From positions 14,887,913-14,951,912 of the forward strand of contig NC_061783.1 in NCBI RefSeq assembly GCF_022458985.1: a DNA stretch of 64,000 bases, given 5' to 3'. This document shows, piece after piece, positions 12,721 through 26,100 of this stretch. The position numbers and the translations under genes are program-made. Under the pieces are notes generated by a model. The model was not told the DNA's origin, searched no databases, and saw only the letters and a list, made by a program, of their open reading frames with translations. Every line of letters begins with the position of its first letter. Position 1 is the first letter of the stretch. Origin of the DNA: Mugil cephalus. Taxonomy: Eukaryota; Chordata; Actinopteri; Mugiliformes; Mugilidae.

Positions 12721-12960
12721 GCCTCTTTAGTTCAACTGGTAGGAGTTGGACATGGATGTGGGATTGACATGTTTTGGACAAAACGAATTGGATAAACTTT
12801 TTTGTGACTCACTCTTTCAAACCTAATGAATCATAATATCATAATGCGCAATAAATAATAAAAATTGTATCTGTTGCTTTAGTTGGAAAGAGCGTGCCCA
12901 CTTGAGTTTCAGCCTCAGTAGGTAGGGACAGAGAACCTTCAAACCAACGACAAAAATCTA
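12721..12960 (+). mobile_element. tRNA-derived SINE-like relics
   Basis: Two stretches resemble the 5' half of a tRNA with a pol III A box. The first is at 12722-12755 (TTTAGTTCAACTGGTAGGAG); the second is at 12874-12905 (TTTAGTTGGAAAGAGCGTG). Neither has a clear B box or folds into a full tRNA, so they are best read as old SINE heads. Confidence 0.3.
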
Positions 12961-13857
12961 ACTTCTTGTGGCATTCAACACAGGTCAATGCTTTTACACT
13001 GCAGTTAACCAATCAAGTCCTCTTTATGCAAATCACTGCTCCTTCTGGCCCAATCAGATCCCCTGTGCATAAATCCATATTCAGCCTTAGCCAGTAAGTT
13101 TTGTAATGTAACCGAGGTGCTTTTTTCCCCCCGCTTACTGAATGGCCTCGGAGAAATGATAGACAAAGACAATATCACACACTGGAAGGGTTTTACACCT
13201 TGCTCATTTTGTGTGTGTGTGTCGGAAGAAAAGGACGCGGTGCAGAGTGATGAAGCACTGTTATGGTGTTTAAACACTCATCCAAACAGACTTCTCCCTC
13301 CAGGCAGTAGACAGCAGCACACACACAATGACACACACACACACACTCACGCAGAGCCCTACCCCCATTCATACACATACAGAAGGCAAGATGGATGATG
13401 GCGTATGATGTAATTCAGTGACGTGTTCGTTTATGTAAGTCCTGTTCGGTGTGGTTGTCTTGTTCATGTCGTCCATTGATAAATGTTTGAGAGTGTGTCT
13501 CTTTAAAAATAAAAAATAAAAAAATGTGCAGGATGTCTCTAATTTATAAATGGCTGCAGCGTTTGAGTAAGTCAGTAAACCACTTTAGTATTGGACTTTA
13601 GTTTTTAGTCCTATTGGTTAAAGTGTTTGTTGTTTAACTTGCAATCAATACATAACTCCCCATGGATACTTGAGCATATTGTAGTTGTTTTCATCTTATT
13701 GTTTTGATGTTTTAGCACACATACACCACATGTATATGCAGATGGAAGCCAGTGATTTCCTGCAATCATTTGTCATCACCGTTGTTGTTGTCATTAGCTT
13801 TTGTTTGTTTCAGAAATGCACTAAAATGACAATTATGTTCATACCCAAGTGAGAGAA

Positions 13858-13869
13858 GCCCTCTAGTGG
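13858..13869 (-). promoter_or_regulatory. CTCF-like motif, minus orientation
   Basis: The minus strand reads CCACTAGAGGGC. It faces the plus-oriented motif at 9443, so the two bracket the scrt1 first exon and promoter. Motif match only. Confidence 0.45.
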
Positions 13870-14385
13870 CCAAAAAAAGTGTCCCCTTAATCTTCATTAT
13901 TTTAACTAGATATTTTCTATTTATTAATTTAATGAATAGTTGTTGTTATTGTCACGTTTTTGTAGATTGATAGACACAGTTAAAATCGCCGTCACTGTAT
14001 TCTTTGAGGTTGCTGTGAAATAAACTGGACATTTGTAACAACTACACTTAGAAGATACACTCGTGTTTTCATGCAACGCGATGTCCATTAAAAAGCTGAA
14101 CACTTGTTGAGCCTTTCACCCTAATGTCTTGTTTTATAATACGTTTATTTTACCGCACAGAAATCCATAATCTGCATTTTAAAGGGAGCGACATTATCCA
14201 AAGAATAGGATAAGAAACACTGTCGGTGCGGATTAAGTGTGTTTCTCACTGTCTTTCTGTGTCGATCGATGACGTTCGCTGCCCGTTCTGTCCCGTCTGT
14301 CTCTGTGAGGGTGAAATTGTCCACTCCTTGTTATTTTCTCTGCTAGCCGCGAGTGCAGCTATACTGCTGAGCTCAGCTAAATATA

Positions 14386-14387
<2 letters not shown>

Positions 14388-14437
<50 letters not shown>
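14388..14437. repeat. (GT)n(GA)n compound microsatellite
   Basis: About 34 bases of GT followed by a GA run. A further short GT tract lies at 14524-14543. Confidence 0.95.
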
Positions 14438-15261
14438 CGAAGGCTGTGGGGACATGTGGAGACTGGAGACTCATTAACATAATAATAGACTCAGATGCAT
14501 GTAGACAGGCAGGCGGTGTGCGAGTATGTGTGTGTGTGTGTGTGAGTCCTGTCACAGAAAACACAATTGGACGGTCCTTGTTGACTTTTCATTCCTCTGT
14601 CCTTTAAAGAGCCATTTAAATGACAGGGTTTTAAATAAAACTCCATTCAAATAGAAGGGTTTTATATATAAAGCAATATCCAGATGAAAGGGTTTGTAAA
14701 CAAAAACTGACAGAGAGAGAGAGAGATGCAGAGCAGGAGGGAGGAGAGAAAACAGACGGAGGGGGACAGACAGAAAAACAAAGAGAGGGAGCAAAGCGGA
14801 AAGGGAAAAATAAAGAGAAACCTCTCATAGAGGACAAATAGAAGGTCAAATGGGGTTTAAATGTGAGAGGAGAGACAGAGGCAGCTCACAGTAACATGAG
14901 TGTCACACTGAGTAGTTAAATATAGTGATGGATGACACTGATTTTAGCTTCAGCCACGACGAAATTGTTGCACTAACTCTTATCATGCACTTTATTAATG
15001 GCATTTGCACGTGATGCTTGTATCATGCTGGTGCGTGCTTGGAAGAAAACTTAACATAAAGTGCCTTGTTATGTCTCCAACATATGTTGTTGGTCATTAT
15101 CTTCTCTGAGCTCATGGTCTGATCTCCTCCCATGCTTTTGCCACCATCTACTACCGATTGGTTTAGGTATAAATCCCACAAAATCACGATTGTAGTTAAA
15201 AGAAAACTGCATTTTTGGAAGAGACAGAAGGCAAGCGAGGGTTTCCATTGTCAGTAGCTGG

Positions 15262-15687
15262 TTTTACATGGAGCCAAATATTCTGTCTGTCTTGACGTAA
15301 ATGCGCAGTGATGTTTGAGGAGAGCTGGCTTTTTAATAACAACTCTGAAAGAACTAGACATTATCGCACGCTTAGACGTCAGAAAACATAAGAAATATCA
15401 AACTGTTTAAAAAGGTCCATCAAAAATTCACTGAAGCCGGGACTGACCAAAGCGTGGAACAAATTCGCAAGACCAGCTACTATAAGGCTACGCAGTTACA
15501 AACACAATAGCAGAAGTGGATATGAGTCCACAAACTTTCGAATCAAGCCATTGCTTGAATAATAAACTGTAAAAACAACAGCAACTATTGCTGATTAGAT
15601 GAGACACCTCCATATTTGATCAGTCACATGATGTTTTGACTGATCTGTGCTTGTTACATGTGTGAATAGATCAGCTCACATGTAAAC
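15262..15687. mobile_element. Harbinger-like transposon relic
   Basis: TTTTACATGGAG at the left end and, inverted, GTTTACATGTGAG at the right end form imperfect terminal repeats of the Harbinger MITE type. They enclose about 425 bases with a broken Myb/SANT-like coding segment. Harbinger elements encode a separate Myb-like protein besides the transposase, which fits. The ends and target duplication are not certain. Confidence 0.4.
15325..15560 (+). pseudogene. Decayed Myb/SANT-like DNA-binding domain
   Basis: Three reading-frame pieces in order resemble a Myb/SANT-like domain. The first reads ELDIIARLDVRKHKKYQ; the second, after a shift near 15405, KLFKKVHQKFTEAG and then SVEQIRK; the third, after another shift near 15500, HNSRSGYESTNFRIKP. 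The last matches the HNGRSGxxxxTF part of such domains. Frameshifts and a stop mean it cannot make a working protein. It could derive from a Harbinger Myb-like gene or another MSANTD-type gene. Confidence 0.5.
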
Positions 15688-16677
15688 AGTTGACCTGAAA
15701 CCTTCAATCGGAATGAGGAAAAGAGTCTCCACGTATATACCTGGCTGGTGTCTTTGTTGAGTGGCAGCCACGTCAGGGGAAATGTAAAAATACATTACAG
15801 TGGGAAGCTGAGATTGTCGGGAAGAAAGTCTCTCAGTGCTCCTTGTCATTGATTAAGTCTGGAGCACACCACTAGAGCGGCGGATACCGTTTCCAGGAGC
15901 TATTCCTTTAATTTGAGGGTCTTCAGACGGTGGCATGCATACAGACAAACACAGAACAGTTCAGACATGTTTGTGTCACGGTTTCTTTTTAAACTTGTGT
16001 GATTATGAGGATAAATTACGTATTTTTTCCACAACAAACCTTCCTCCGAATGACTTCTCACTTTACTCAATATCTGAATTCCGTAAATCATTATTTTTTT
16101 GTTGTGATTTGAGATTTGCCGTGCACATCGTCTCCTTTGTGATCTACAGTTACCCGACAGCCTTGTATGCATTTACTTCCAATTTATCTTCAGAGAACAT
16201 CCCCATGGGGTCCACAGATAAATCTGAGGGATTGCAAGATGATTAAAGGGTTGAGAAAGAAAAACATGTGTATTTTTCCCTCTTCTGAAATGTTTGTCCT
16301 TGAAATTCAGTCTTCTTCCTTAAATAAAACAACTTGAGAAGAAAAGGACGCTCTTTGGTTGAAATGCTCACAACTTTTGTCTGCACATGGAGTCGCCCCA
16401 AACAGAGGTAATGCAATTCAGTGCAACCTCATGCAATACGAGACAACCCAGCAGCCGTGCGTCACGTTTAGAGCGTTGGCACGTTGGAACGGAGCACAAC
16501 GTGACAAAACAAAGCACAACGGGAGTAAAACGACCGTCAAATAGCTGACCATAACAGAGAAGAAAAGAGCTGAACATCGCCCATAAACCCATCATGTCCA
16601 TGTCATTAAGATACATATACGGCCCCGCATGTGTGCTATGAATATGTATGTTGTATGTATAAGATGTGACCCTGGGC

Positions 16678-16828
16678 ATTAATATGTATTGGGTGGTAAT
16701 GAGGCGAATGGGCAGATCAGATGGTTCCTTTTTAACTGGTCACATGTGGCTCATTAGGATAGGGCCACACAGAGCACCTGATACCCTGAAGATGACTGGT
16801 GCACCCCAAGAATTATTCCATGTAATGT
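16678..16828 (+). repeat. Diverged direct duplication, copy A
   Basis: The core near 16739-16790 (TCACATGTGGCTCATTAG, then AGCACCTGATACCC) is repeated about 503 bases further on with many changes. The similarity seems to extend through the preceding TTAATAT- and GG-rich part. Confidence 0.4.
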
Positions 16829-17177
16829 CTGCATTGTATTTTTTTTTTTAGATTGGGACAGAGACACAACAAAATTTAGACAGACACTCTACTGACAAAT
16901 AGGAAAGGAGAAGAGAAGATCAAACGTCAATAATAGTGTCCTGGAGCTACGCTTTTAAATCTCTGCCTGCTCGTGTATTCGTCCCTGACCTATTTGTGGA
17001 CAGGGGAAATCAAAATCACAGTCTTACAAACAAGAATCATCATCACTTTAACTCAAGACCTAAGGTCTTGATACACAGGGAGCACTTGACTCTGGAGAAA
17101 AAAACACATTACTTTCAGTAGAATTAAATAAGTTGGGAAGATGAGCAATTATTCCTGAAACCTGGATCCCAACGAAG

Positions 17178-17340
17178 GTTAATATATCTGGAGGGAGAAG
17201 GTTAGAGAGCAGCAGGACAGGCTATCTGGGTCCATATTATTCAGTCACATGTGTGTCATTAGAGTAGGGTAATATAGCACAGCTGATACCCCTCAGACAT
17301 GTGGTGTTGTAGTTATTGCTACGCACTGATCCAATGTAAC
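17178..17340 (+). repeat. Diverged direct duplication, copy B
   Basis: The core near 17242-17293 (TCACATGTGTGTCATTAG, then AGCACAGCTGATACCC) matches copy A. It is either an old local duplication or two copies of one unnamed interspersed repeat. Confidence 0.4.
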
Positions 17341-17966
17341 TTAATATGAAACTGTGCACGCATTTACTTACTCGAGAAAATCTGTTTGTTGCCACTGAGT
17401 TGCTATGTGTCTAAATTCATTTCATTGTTTATTTTATGGTTTTATGGTATGGTTTTATTAAGGATTTACTAGTAACTATATGACAATTGGGCCAAACACT
17501 TCAAAATATTGGAAATAACAACGACTCTGACAGTGTCATTGCAAGTTTTATAAAAAAGTACACTTACATTTCCGGAGCATTTTGTGTTTGGACCCTCTCT
17601 AAGTCATTGTGTAGTTGCAAACTCAATGGCAATGTGATAAAACTGCCATTTCAACAGAAACAATAAAATTGCAATTGTGCTATCCATGACGATGAAGCAC
17701 CAATCCAATCCAAATCCAGGAAACACGACTCTGCCTTGATTGTGCAAGGACTGATATTAAACTGGGAATTGCATTAGTCGTAATGAATCCCGAAGCCGTG
17801 TTTGAAAACTTTCTAATATTTGAGAATTATCTAACTTGTTGGTTTTTAGTCCTCAGTAAAAAGACAGAGAACAGTGCTCTTCAGCAGAGCTTATAAACAC
17901 TCCATTTTCTTTTCCACACCACAAACTTCAACAAAGTTGGAGTTTGACCATCATTCGTGTGGTGAC

Positions 17967-18037
17967 AATAGAATAGAATAGAATAGAATAGAATAGAATA
18001 GAATAGAATAGAATAGAATAGAATAGAATAGAATAGA
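17967..18037. repeat. (GAATA)n pentanucleotide array
   Basis: About 14 near-perfect units. It serves as the tail of the adjoining LINE fragment. Confidence 0.95.
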
Positions 18038-18300
18038 AAACTTTATTTGTTGAAATAGCAGTTTGCAACAGCATACACAGGGGCAGAAAAAGAACAAGAA
18101 TAAAGAGTGGACTATGTAAAAAATAAATAATAAGATAAAGAACAGTATAGAATAAACAATGTACAAGCAATGAATTACAAACATAAAGTATTGAATTGCA
18201 ACAAGAAGTATTGACTTGCAAACAGAACATGCAGGAAAGAAGAAGAAGCAATGCTAATGCAGTTTGAAACAAAAAGAGTGGTCCCCTGTGTTATAGATAT
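17967..18300 (-). mobile_element. LINE 3' end with (TTCTA)n tail
   Basis: Read on the minus strand, the block ends CTGTTGCAAACTGCTATTTC, then AACAAATAAAG, then a (TTCTA)n run. This is the usual 3' end of fish non-LTR retrotransposons: an AATAAA signal followed by a short-unit tail. No reverse transcriptase frame remains; the copy is strongly 5'-truncated. Confidence 0.6.
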
Positions 18301-18892
18301 AGACTGTACGTAGACATGGAGCACACCGGAGTGGCCTTATTGCCATGCCCCCATTTTTTTTTTTTTTTAGGGAAGATCATCCTGTAGACTGCACAGACTG
18401 CAACAGCCTGAACTCTCTAAGTAAATCAAATTATTACCTGGTTGCACCAACAGTAAATCAAAGGAGACAAAAGTGAAATTTTATCATTGTCTAAACATTT
18501 TTACTCCTGTGTGCTCACCTGCTTTGATGTTGCAGGTCTTGGATTGTTTTTAGGCTACCAACTGTTATTGGTTCAAGTTCAACCTAGGTGGGCTGATATG
18601 TATCGTATATAACTAACGTAATCAGTAAGTTGCATGGTTTCATTGCTACTTAGCCTACTGTTCATAGAGCTTGACTTAAATATGAAAGATTTCCTTGACA
18701 ATTTCCGTACATTAAAAATAGATGCAATTTTGATTTGTCAAATCTGAAAGAAGACAATTGGAGATGGATCATATTAAAAAAGGATCAATGCATCACGCTG
18801 ACATGAGATTCTGTCGCATAATACCCCTAGAGGTTTGGGTGTAATGTGCTGTAAGAAGCTTAATAAAACATACCTTTGTAACATAATGTGCT

Positions 18893-19140
18893 GCGCAACA
18901 CAAAATTCAAGATTCAATTCAAGAGTCTTTATTGGCAACATAATGAAATTTTGCAGAGACCCTGTCTTAAAGGCACAACATAAATACGCAAAATTTTAAA
19001 TAAGTAGAATGGAAAAAACACCCTTAAAGTAAAAAAAAAAAAAAAAAAAAAGTAAAAATATGTACAAGAACATGTAAACATTGTCACAGTGAGCATAAAG
19101 TGCAGCCAAAAAACCTATGGGGCAGCTTTCATGGGAGGAA
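18893..19140 (-). mobile_element. LINE 3' end with TTGAAT-type tail
   Basis: On the minus strand the block ends TTTCATTATGTTGCC, AATAAAGACTCTTGAATTG, then AATCTTGAATT. This is a second typical fish LINE 3' end in the same orientation as the one about 0.9 kb away. An internal poly-A/T run lies at 19031-19051. Confidence 0.6.
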
Positions 19141-22100
19141 GGACAGTCTCAGTGATGGACTTCATTGGTTTAGAGTAGATGCAGAGTTCTTTTTCATGTC
19201 CTAATTATCCAACATGATGGAAGAATTGTGCATGAACAGATGTTCTTGGCTGTTTATATTATCATACAGAGAAATAATTAGGAACAACACCCTTCTGTGG
19301 ATTGCATAAGTTACAAACACGTCTGTAAACGTCAGTAAAATAAAGTATATCTTTGTAAAAAAGAGAACAGCAGCAAATTAGATTATAACTATCATCAAAG
19401 TTTTCTAACAGTCATTACGATTATTTGAGTAACCTTTTTAATATTTGAAGGATTAAAATCACTGAATAGCTGTGGTTCTTGGAATGTGTGTGTCTAAAAC
19501 GAATAGACACAATAGACGAAGCATGTAGACGGACAGATAGACGGGTTTATGAGTCATTAATTCAAACACAGACGGCTTATTAACCAGTCTGTGTCCACAG
19601 CTGGCTCGCACCTGATTCCTTCCTGCCGCCCCCAGACACCTTAAATATGTATATGTGTGTGCGAGTCGCGTGGGCGTTGGTGTCAGGGGGGTGAAATAAA
19701 ACGATAGGAAATGCTTTTACAGTTTCCTCTCCGTTAACCCGACGTGATAGAAGTCAGGTCACTGTATTAAAACATTAATTGAAATACAACAACATAAAAA
19801 CTGATGCAACTGATACATTAATATTGTGGAAGAGATCCCCCTGGTTTAGTGACTTGAGTGAGTTTGCTTTATTATTACACAGGATAAGATGTTACCATCC
19901 TTTGTGCCAACATCCGAGGAAAACCACATTAGTAGCCCAGTCCAGCTGAACACAGACCAGCAGGCTAGCAGTCAGCTACCAGCTAGCAACCAACAAGAAG
20001 ACAAACTAACTAGCCTAGCCAACAGCAGTAGGCAGTGTGTGGCACATGATTGGGGTTTTCAAGTGGGCACCTCCCTTCACCTTGTTTCATTAAGTTAGGC
20101 CCACAACACCTCAAGAAGGCTTAACCGTGAGTTAACCCCTGTTACTGCTATTCAACAAAATACAAAATTGTATCAGTCGGGTGTCTGAGCTACCTCAGAA
20201 GGGAGGATACAGAGCTAGTTTTTATTGCTCATCTAAATAACATGTAATTGTTGTGTTAACATCACATTCTGTTGCTAACGTTAGTGTGTAAATCCAACTA
20301 GGGTTTACATTAGGTGGTTTAAAGTATTTTGCAGAATCATGACATGATAATATTCTCCACAATGCTTCACTGTTAACGGTATGAAATCATACACACTTCC
20401 TGTATCACTGTCTGACACATTGTGAATGCTACCAGTGAATTTTTTTTACGCGTTTAGTTATTGGTCCTGGTCCTACTACCTGTCTGAATCCTTGGAGAAA
20501 TATTTCACAGCAGTTGTTTCTGTTTCAGCCCAAATCCTCAGCGTTTATAACGCTAACACACCGATGGTCTGGAATTGTTTGTCTATGTCACCGTAGTATT
20601 TGCTGTCAGATCTTCTCAAAGTGTAGTATCAGTGTCAACCAAAGATGATACATCGTTTGTGAAGAATTCGTCTCATATTTATTCAGAAATCATGTGTTTA
20701 AAAGGCGGGGCAGTGGAAAAAAAAAACCATCAAAGACCAGATGTTCATGTTTCATGGGGCTTCTCCTACTGATGTCACATTAGCAAAAATTGACTTGATG
20801 CTTTGAGCTGCAGTTCCAACTGTGGCCACCACACCAGAAATTATTTGAACACACATATCTCTGTTGTGTTTGAGCCCCAACAGAGCAGTTCATGGCAGAT
20901 AGCTGTACAGTGTTATGAGTTAAGGATTAAAGTAAAGTGTGTTTGAAGATATTGCAGCTGTGAATTCAAATTCGTACAGCCAACATCACCACAGACATAC
21001 TTACTTACTTACTATAAATAGTCATGCACATGACACGTAATAGGATTTTGTGTGCAGAGTTGGGACTTAGCACACAGCCACCACTGTAGTTTAAGGTTTG
21101 TCAGCCTTAGGGGCCACCCTACTGGCCCTGGGCTCTAAGTAGTTGCCTGCTTTGCCTGCTGACAAGCAGCACATTTGCATCTAATAAGTATACAGTACAT
21201 TTAATATGTGAATCTTTGCCATCCAAAGCACCTGTTACTAAGATGCTGTAAAAACAGGAAGTGGAGAAACAGCGTAGCATGTAAAAGCAACATCTGCTTC
21301 ACTCTTTCTTTTTATTTGATATACTGCGCATGTGAACTTTAAAGTTAACATTATCTTCTGTTAGTAATGATTTCTAAGAGCTGTTCCTCTAATGCCACAT
21401 ATGCACTTAAACACACTTTTAAATTGCTGTGTAATGCTTGTGTGTTTATTTATTTGCTAATTGGGACGAATGCAACCAGCAGGAGCGCCAGCAAATCCAC
21501 TTATCCTCCCTACTGTGCAAATTAAAACATATTCAGAGTGTTGTTCATAAACTTAGTCAGGTGCATTCAGTGTCGCTTCTCCAAAATTCAAAGGGAATGA
21601 GATGAGTAACTGAAAAACTGCTCAAATTAGACGGCAACAAGAAAACCAGTGCCACTCTTAGTAGTGTGCGAATAAAAGATGTGCATGATATTTTGCAAAC
21701 CAATCCACGTCTGATCTGAAGCCACTTGCGGATCTATTCTAAATGTGTCAACATGATGTCTGTCACATGAGGAAAAGGCAGTTCCCGTGAGCCCTCTCAT
21801 GTGGCCCTCAACAATTTCGCCTCCAAAATTTGTAAAGCGATCCACTTCTAATATGGAACCTTTCAGGTCAGGTCTCACATGGTGATCTTCATACAGATAT
21901 TTCACATGATGCTCAGTCAATTTAGCCCCCATTTGCAAATATATATATAAAAAAAACATCTAAAGATAGTTGTTTAAAATGCCTCTCATTGTGTGCAACA
22001 ACTTGGTAGAGAAAAGAGATGTATGGGGGTAATTGGGTCTAGAGACACACACACACACACACAAACACGCTACCAAATCCTCTTAGCTTTATAATGAAGG

Positions 22101-23059
22101 AAGGAGAGGAAAAGGAGAGAGAGAGAGGGAGAAACGTGGTGAAAGAGAAGACACGGGATGAGGAGGGAGAGATGAGAGCGGAGGGAGAGACAGAGATGCA
22201 GGTCAAGATAAAAGGATAAACACGGGGATGGAAAAAAAAAGGGAGCGATGCTGTGATGGAAGGAACAGAGAAATAGAAGACGGAGGAAAAAGTTGAAGGG
22301 GTGACAGCTAAGAGTGGATTGTAAAATAACAACGCTTCGTTGCCATGGAAACAAACATTTTATCAGCCCGAGAGGCAAGGGAAGTAACCTGCTTGTTAAA
22401 CCTCCTGTGCTATCTTGTTAAGCTGTTGTTGTGTTGTGTGTGAGCAACAGTGTGTCTGCAGCCGTGGTATTCCCTAATGAAACGCTGTGGGCACGAGTGT
22501 GGCTTTGTTGTGGTGTTGAACTTGTTTTTATTAATTAAAATGTCCCTCCATTTGTCAGATCTGGACATGTGTACATCGTCTCGTTTAGGCCACACGGTGG
22601 ATTAAAGAAGTTGGAAAACTTTTTATGTCACTGACTGTGCTTCGCTGCCATATTTGGATTTATTACTGGATTATTCAAAGGTTCAAAGGTTGTTTTAATC
22701 CAACTAAGGTTGGAAATCCACAAAGGAATTCTTCTGCATTAGTCATCTGTAAACATAAAAATCCACAAAGGATCAAAACAAACCTTGAAAGTGACTCTCA
22801 GGTAAATACTCACATGTTTGTTTTTGTTACTTTTGAGAAACCTGTATTGGAGGTTTTAACCTTCCTTGAACACTAACCTCAGATAAATAGTTCATGTAGT
22901 TAAGTGTTCTTCAAACACAGTCTTAAAAAAGTATCACTTCTGAAATATTTGATGCAAAATCAAAATGCAAATTATGATGGAACATAATTAAATCTTAAAT
23001 TAATTGTAAAGTACACGAAACATGTGACTTTAATGTCACTCAAGCTTCTACTCCACAAA

Positions 23060-23150
23060 GTAAAACCCTGACAGCAGATCAAGAGTTGACCGGTGTCGAA
23101 CCTGTGACCTTCCTCTTAATAAAAACTAAATCACATCATGTTTCTACCGC
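23060..23150 (-). mobile_element. Possible tRNA-derived SINE fragment (B box)
   Basis: The minus strand reads CAGGTTCGACACC, close to a pol III B box (GGTTCGANNCC). No good A box lies at the expected distance, so this may be a truncated SINE or chance. Confidence 0.2.
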
Positions 23151-26100
23151 ATTAGAGTCTCGACGGCCGCTCTTCTGAGTCACTCATCTTGTTGCGCTCT
23201 CTTCTTCTGCGCTGCTTTAATGACACCTGACAAGATAATTAGCACCACCAGCTGTTCGCAGCATGTTAATAATCCAACTCCAAATATCAGAAGTCGACGT
23301 AAAGCGCAGGGTTGTGTGTTGCATTAATCTTTCACACGGAAGTGACAGAAATAGTTACAGTGTAAAGAGCGAAACAATGATGTTAATAACATGCCATGTG
23401 ACAGAACGGTTTCACGAAGCGCGCTGACGTGTTAACCCGAACATGTTTAACCAGAGACCCATTTCTTTTGAGTTTTAAATCCGTGGTAACCAGACGTATC
23501 TGAACCTCTGACTTTTCTAATTAATTTAATGGTAATATATTAAAAACTGAACTAAACTTAACTTAAAGTAAGGTTAATATTGACTGCAGACACCGTGTCG
23601 CCCGTGGAAGTCATGTGACCTCTCCTTTTGGAGACATTAGTGACTCCAAGGAAGCTAGCTGGCTTTGTTGCGACCCACTAATGTGAGAAAGGAAGATAAA
23701 TATAAAATCTGTGCTAAACTTTTAAGTGGCAAACAAGAAATGGTAATACAACGCAATTTATTAACTGTGGTAATGAACGTTACAGCTAATGTAGCCATCT
23801 AATTATAATGGTTTCAACATTATTCTAGTATTAGTCACTGAGTGAGAAACCCAGGAAGCTGCAAACATTTTGGTCATTTTTCAGTCATGTTTGTGGGTGT
23901 TTGAGCAAATTGTCTCAGTGTGGAAAATAAATGCAAGTTATCCTGTTAAAATAGCTCCCCAGCCTTTAAGATGATATTGTCTGGTTACTATCGAATACCT
24001 GGGTAATGACTCTGGATTGTCATAGACTAGCTCATATCAGCTTGGACACAACGGAGCTAATTTGTATGCGAGGAGAGCAAAGAATTACGGAGCGAAAAAA
24101 CTGTGATGTTGGCACAGATTTTTAGCACAAGTACCACCGGTTTCACAAAGAAAAATACGTCTTTCTTGAGCCCCCCAGGGAGCACAGTGATCAGACAAAA
24201 TGTTCAAATCAGGTCAGGTCATATCAGCAGCTCACATGCCTCCTCGCATGCTAATTTGGAGCATCCCTTTTCGGCACAAAGCGCTGTCAACAAAAAGATC
24301 CAATCTAAGTCCTGCACCTGATGATGTGAACACAGACTGACAGCTGATGGCCTCCGAACCAAACCTTCAAACAGCTGCAGGAGAGTCACTCGTTTTTTCA
24401 GGACTGTGTGCAAACCTACAGAAGTGTAGTGAAAAATCAAATCTATTTTACCAACACTCTCGTTCATACGCGGTGTTACAGCTCTCACCTTCGTACATTT
24501 GATCACAGTTTCTCAAAATATCCAACTCTACTTTTGTTAGTTTTTTTTTTTTTGCCATAGTCTTGCTGCATGTTATCTTTTCCATGTTTCCTGTTGTCTT
24601 ACTGCTACTGTCTTTTTGTTTTTGAAATACTACTGCTAATGCAAGTGCCTTAGATATGGCGAACAGTACCTCCAAATAAAATTGATTTAAAACATAGGAA
24701 GCCGACTGTGATCGTGGTTTAAAACAAGCAGCAGTCCCCTTGTGTCACTGTCCGGTGTTTACTTGACCCATCCATCGCCTTTGACCTCCTCTCTGTTCAC
24801 ACCTCGCATTGTGAAGAGTTAAAGCTGGTAATGGGCCGATTCACAAGATTAACAAGTTCAAATGCGGTATCACGGAATTAAAGTGTTTATCAAAGCTGAA
24901 ACGGGTTATTATCGACCGAATAGAAGAAAATTACATTAGGTCACATACAATGCTTGAAACGTGACTCATCCACACACACCACGGCGATATCACGCAGATG
25001 AGAGAACTGCATTATATTCTGTTGTTGTCAATGTCAATTTATTTATGTGGAATTTTAATCTCATATGGAATATAGGGAGAGGATTATTGCACAGGAATTT
25101 CTTGGTCAGCTAAGACAGTAAATGGATCAGAAGAGAAAATCATATAGAGGACTGGGCACTAATACCCGTCCACATGTACAGGCCGATCCTTCCCGCTCAC
25201 TTTTTTCCCCTTATTTCCAGTGAACCTCGCTTGCCGTCGGAGTAATACTGCTGATTCATGATGTCACAGAGTTGCAGAGCCATGCAGTTATTCCATTGAG
25301 TTATACTGGATCCACTCTCAGTGCGAGCGAGGGAGCATCCTATCTTAGTTTCCTTGACTGCGAGACAAAAGATGAAAGGTTGAAGTTATGTGTGCAATCT
25401 CCAGAAACCACACACGCTGACCATGTTTAAAAAAAAAAAAAAAAAGAAGAAGAAAAAAAAGACCAAATTACCGATAAGGAATAAAAGGCTTTGATGCCGT
25501 TATTAAATAAAAGCAAAATCTTTAATCTTTACTTTTATTGTTATCTCTTCAGATCGGAGTATTAAATTTAATTCATTTGCTCATTTCAGGCGAATGTAAG
25601 AGAATAGATGGTTCTTTCTTCTCTTTCTTAAAAGATATTTCTCATTTGGTGTTTTCATTAACTTTTCTTTAACTCGAATGATTCTTCTTTTGTCAGACAA
25701 AAGACCATCGGCGTTAGATAAATGAAGAGGCCGCCTAAATAGACTGACTCAATGCGTCTGTGTTCATGTGTGCGTGCATGTGTTGTAGGGCGCAGGGGGA
25801 ACAAAGGATTTCCATGACACAAGGGGCCCAGGACGGCACTGGAGGAGGCTGCAGGAGGAGGAGGAGGAGGAGGACAGAATAAATTAGGAAAGCGTAGCCC
25901 GGCAGAGCTGTGGACAGACTACGGAGGAGTTGAGACAACAGAAGAGGGGGATCAGGGGATAAATGAGGAATAAATGACAGGGAAGTTTTAGAAAGACATG
26001 CTTTAATGGTTTTACTTAGCGCAGACTCATTTGACTCCGACTGAAAGCTCAGCGGAAGGAAGCCTGGTTAAGTCAGCTTAGGTCAGCTCATTTCATGGGA

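Larger units (their letters stand above)
12097..15261. other. Intergenic DNA upstream of scrt1, no gene seen
   Basis: AT-rich DNA with tRNA-like SINE relics (12721-12960), a CTCF-like motif (13858-13869), (CA)n near 13319-13346 and a GT/GA microsatellite (14388-14437). Near 12520-12550, AACAGCCAGTTCATTAGGCA resembles an interspersed fish repeat that carries a CACTTTATTAGG-type core. No exon was recognised. Confidence 0.5.
15688..17966. other. Intergenic DNA, no gene seen
   Basis: No recognisable exon. It contains a diverged pair of similar blocks (16678-16828 and 17178-17340). The open frames near 15900-16250 and 16368-16679 lack family similarity and splice context. Confidence 0.5.

Noticed and set aside
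21627..21959. 110-residue minus-strand open frame with a fairly protein-like composition
   Set aside because: No domain I recognise, no splice signals or promoter; open frames of this length are expected a few times in 64 kb. Conservation data would decide.
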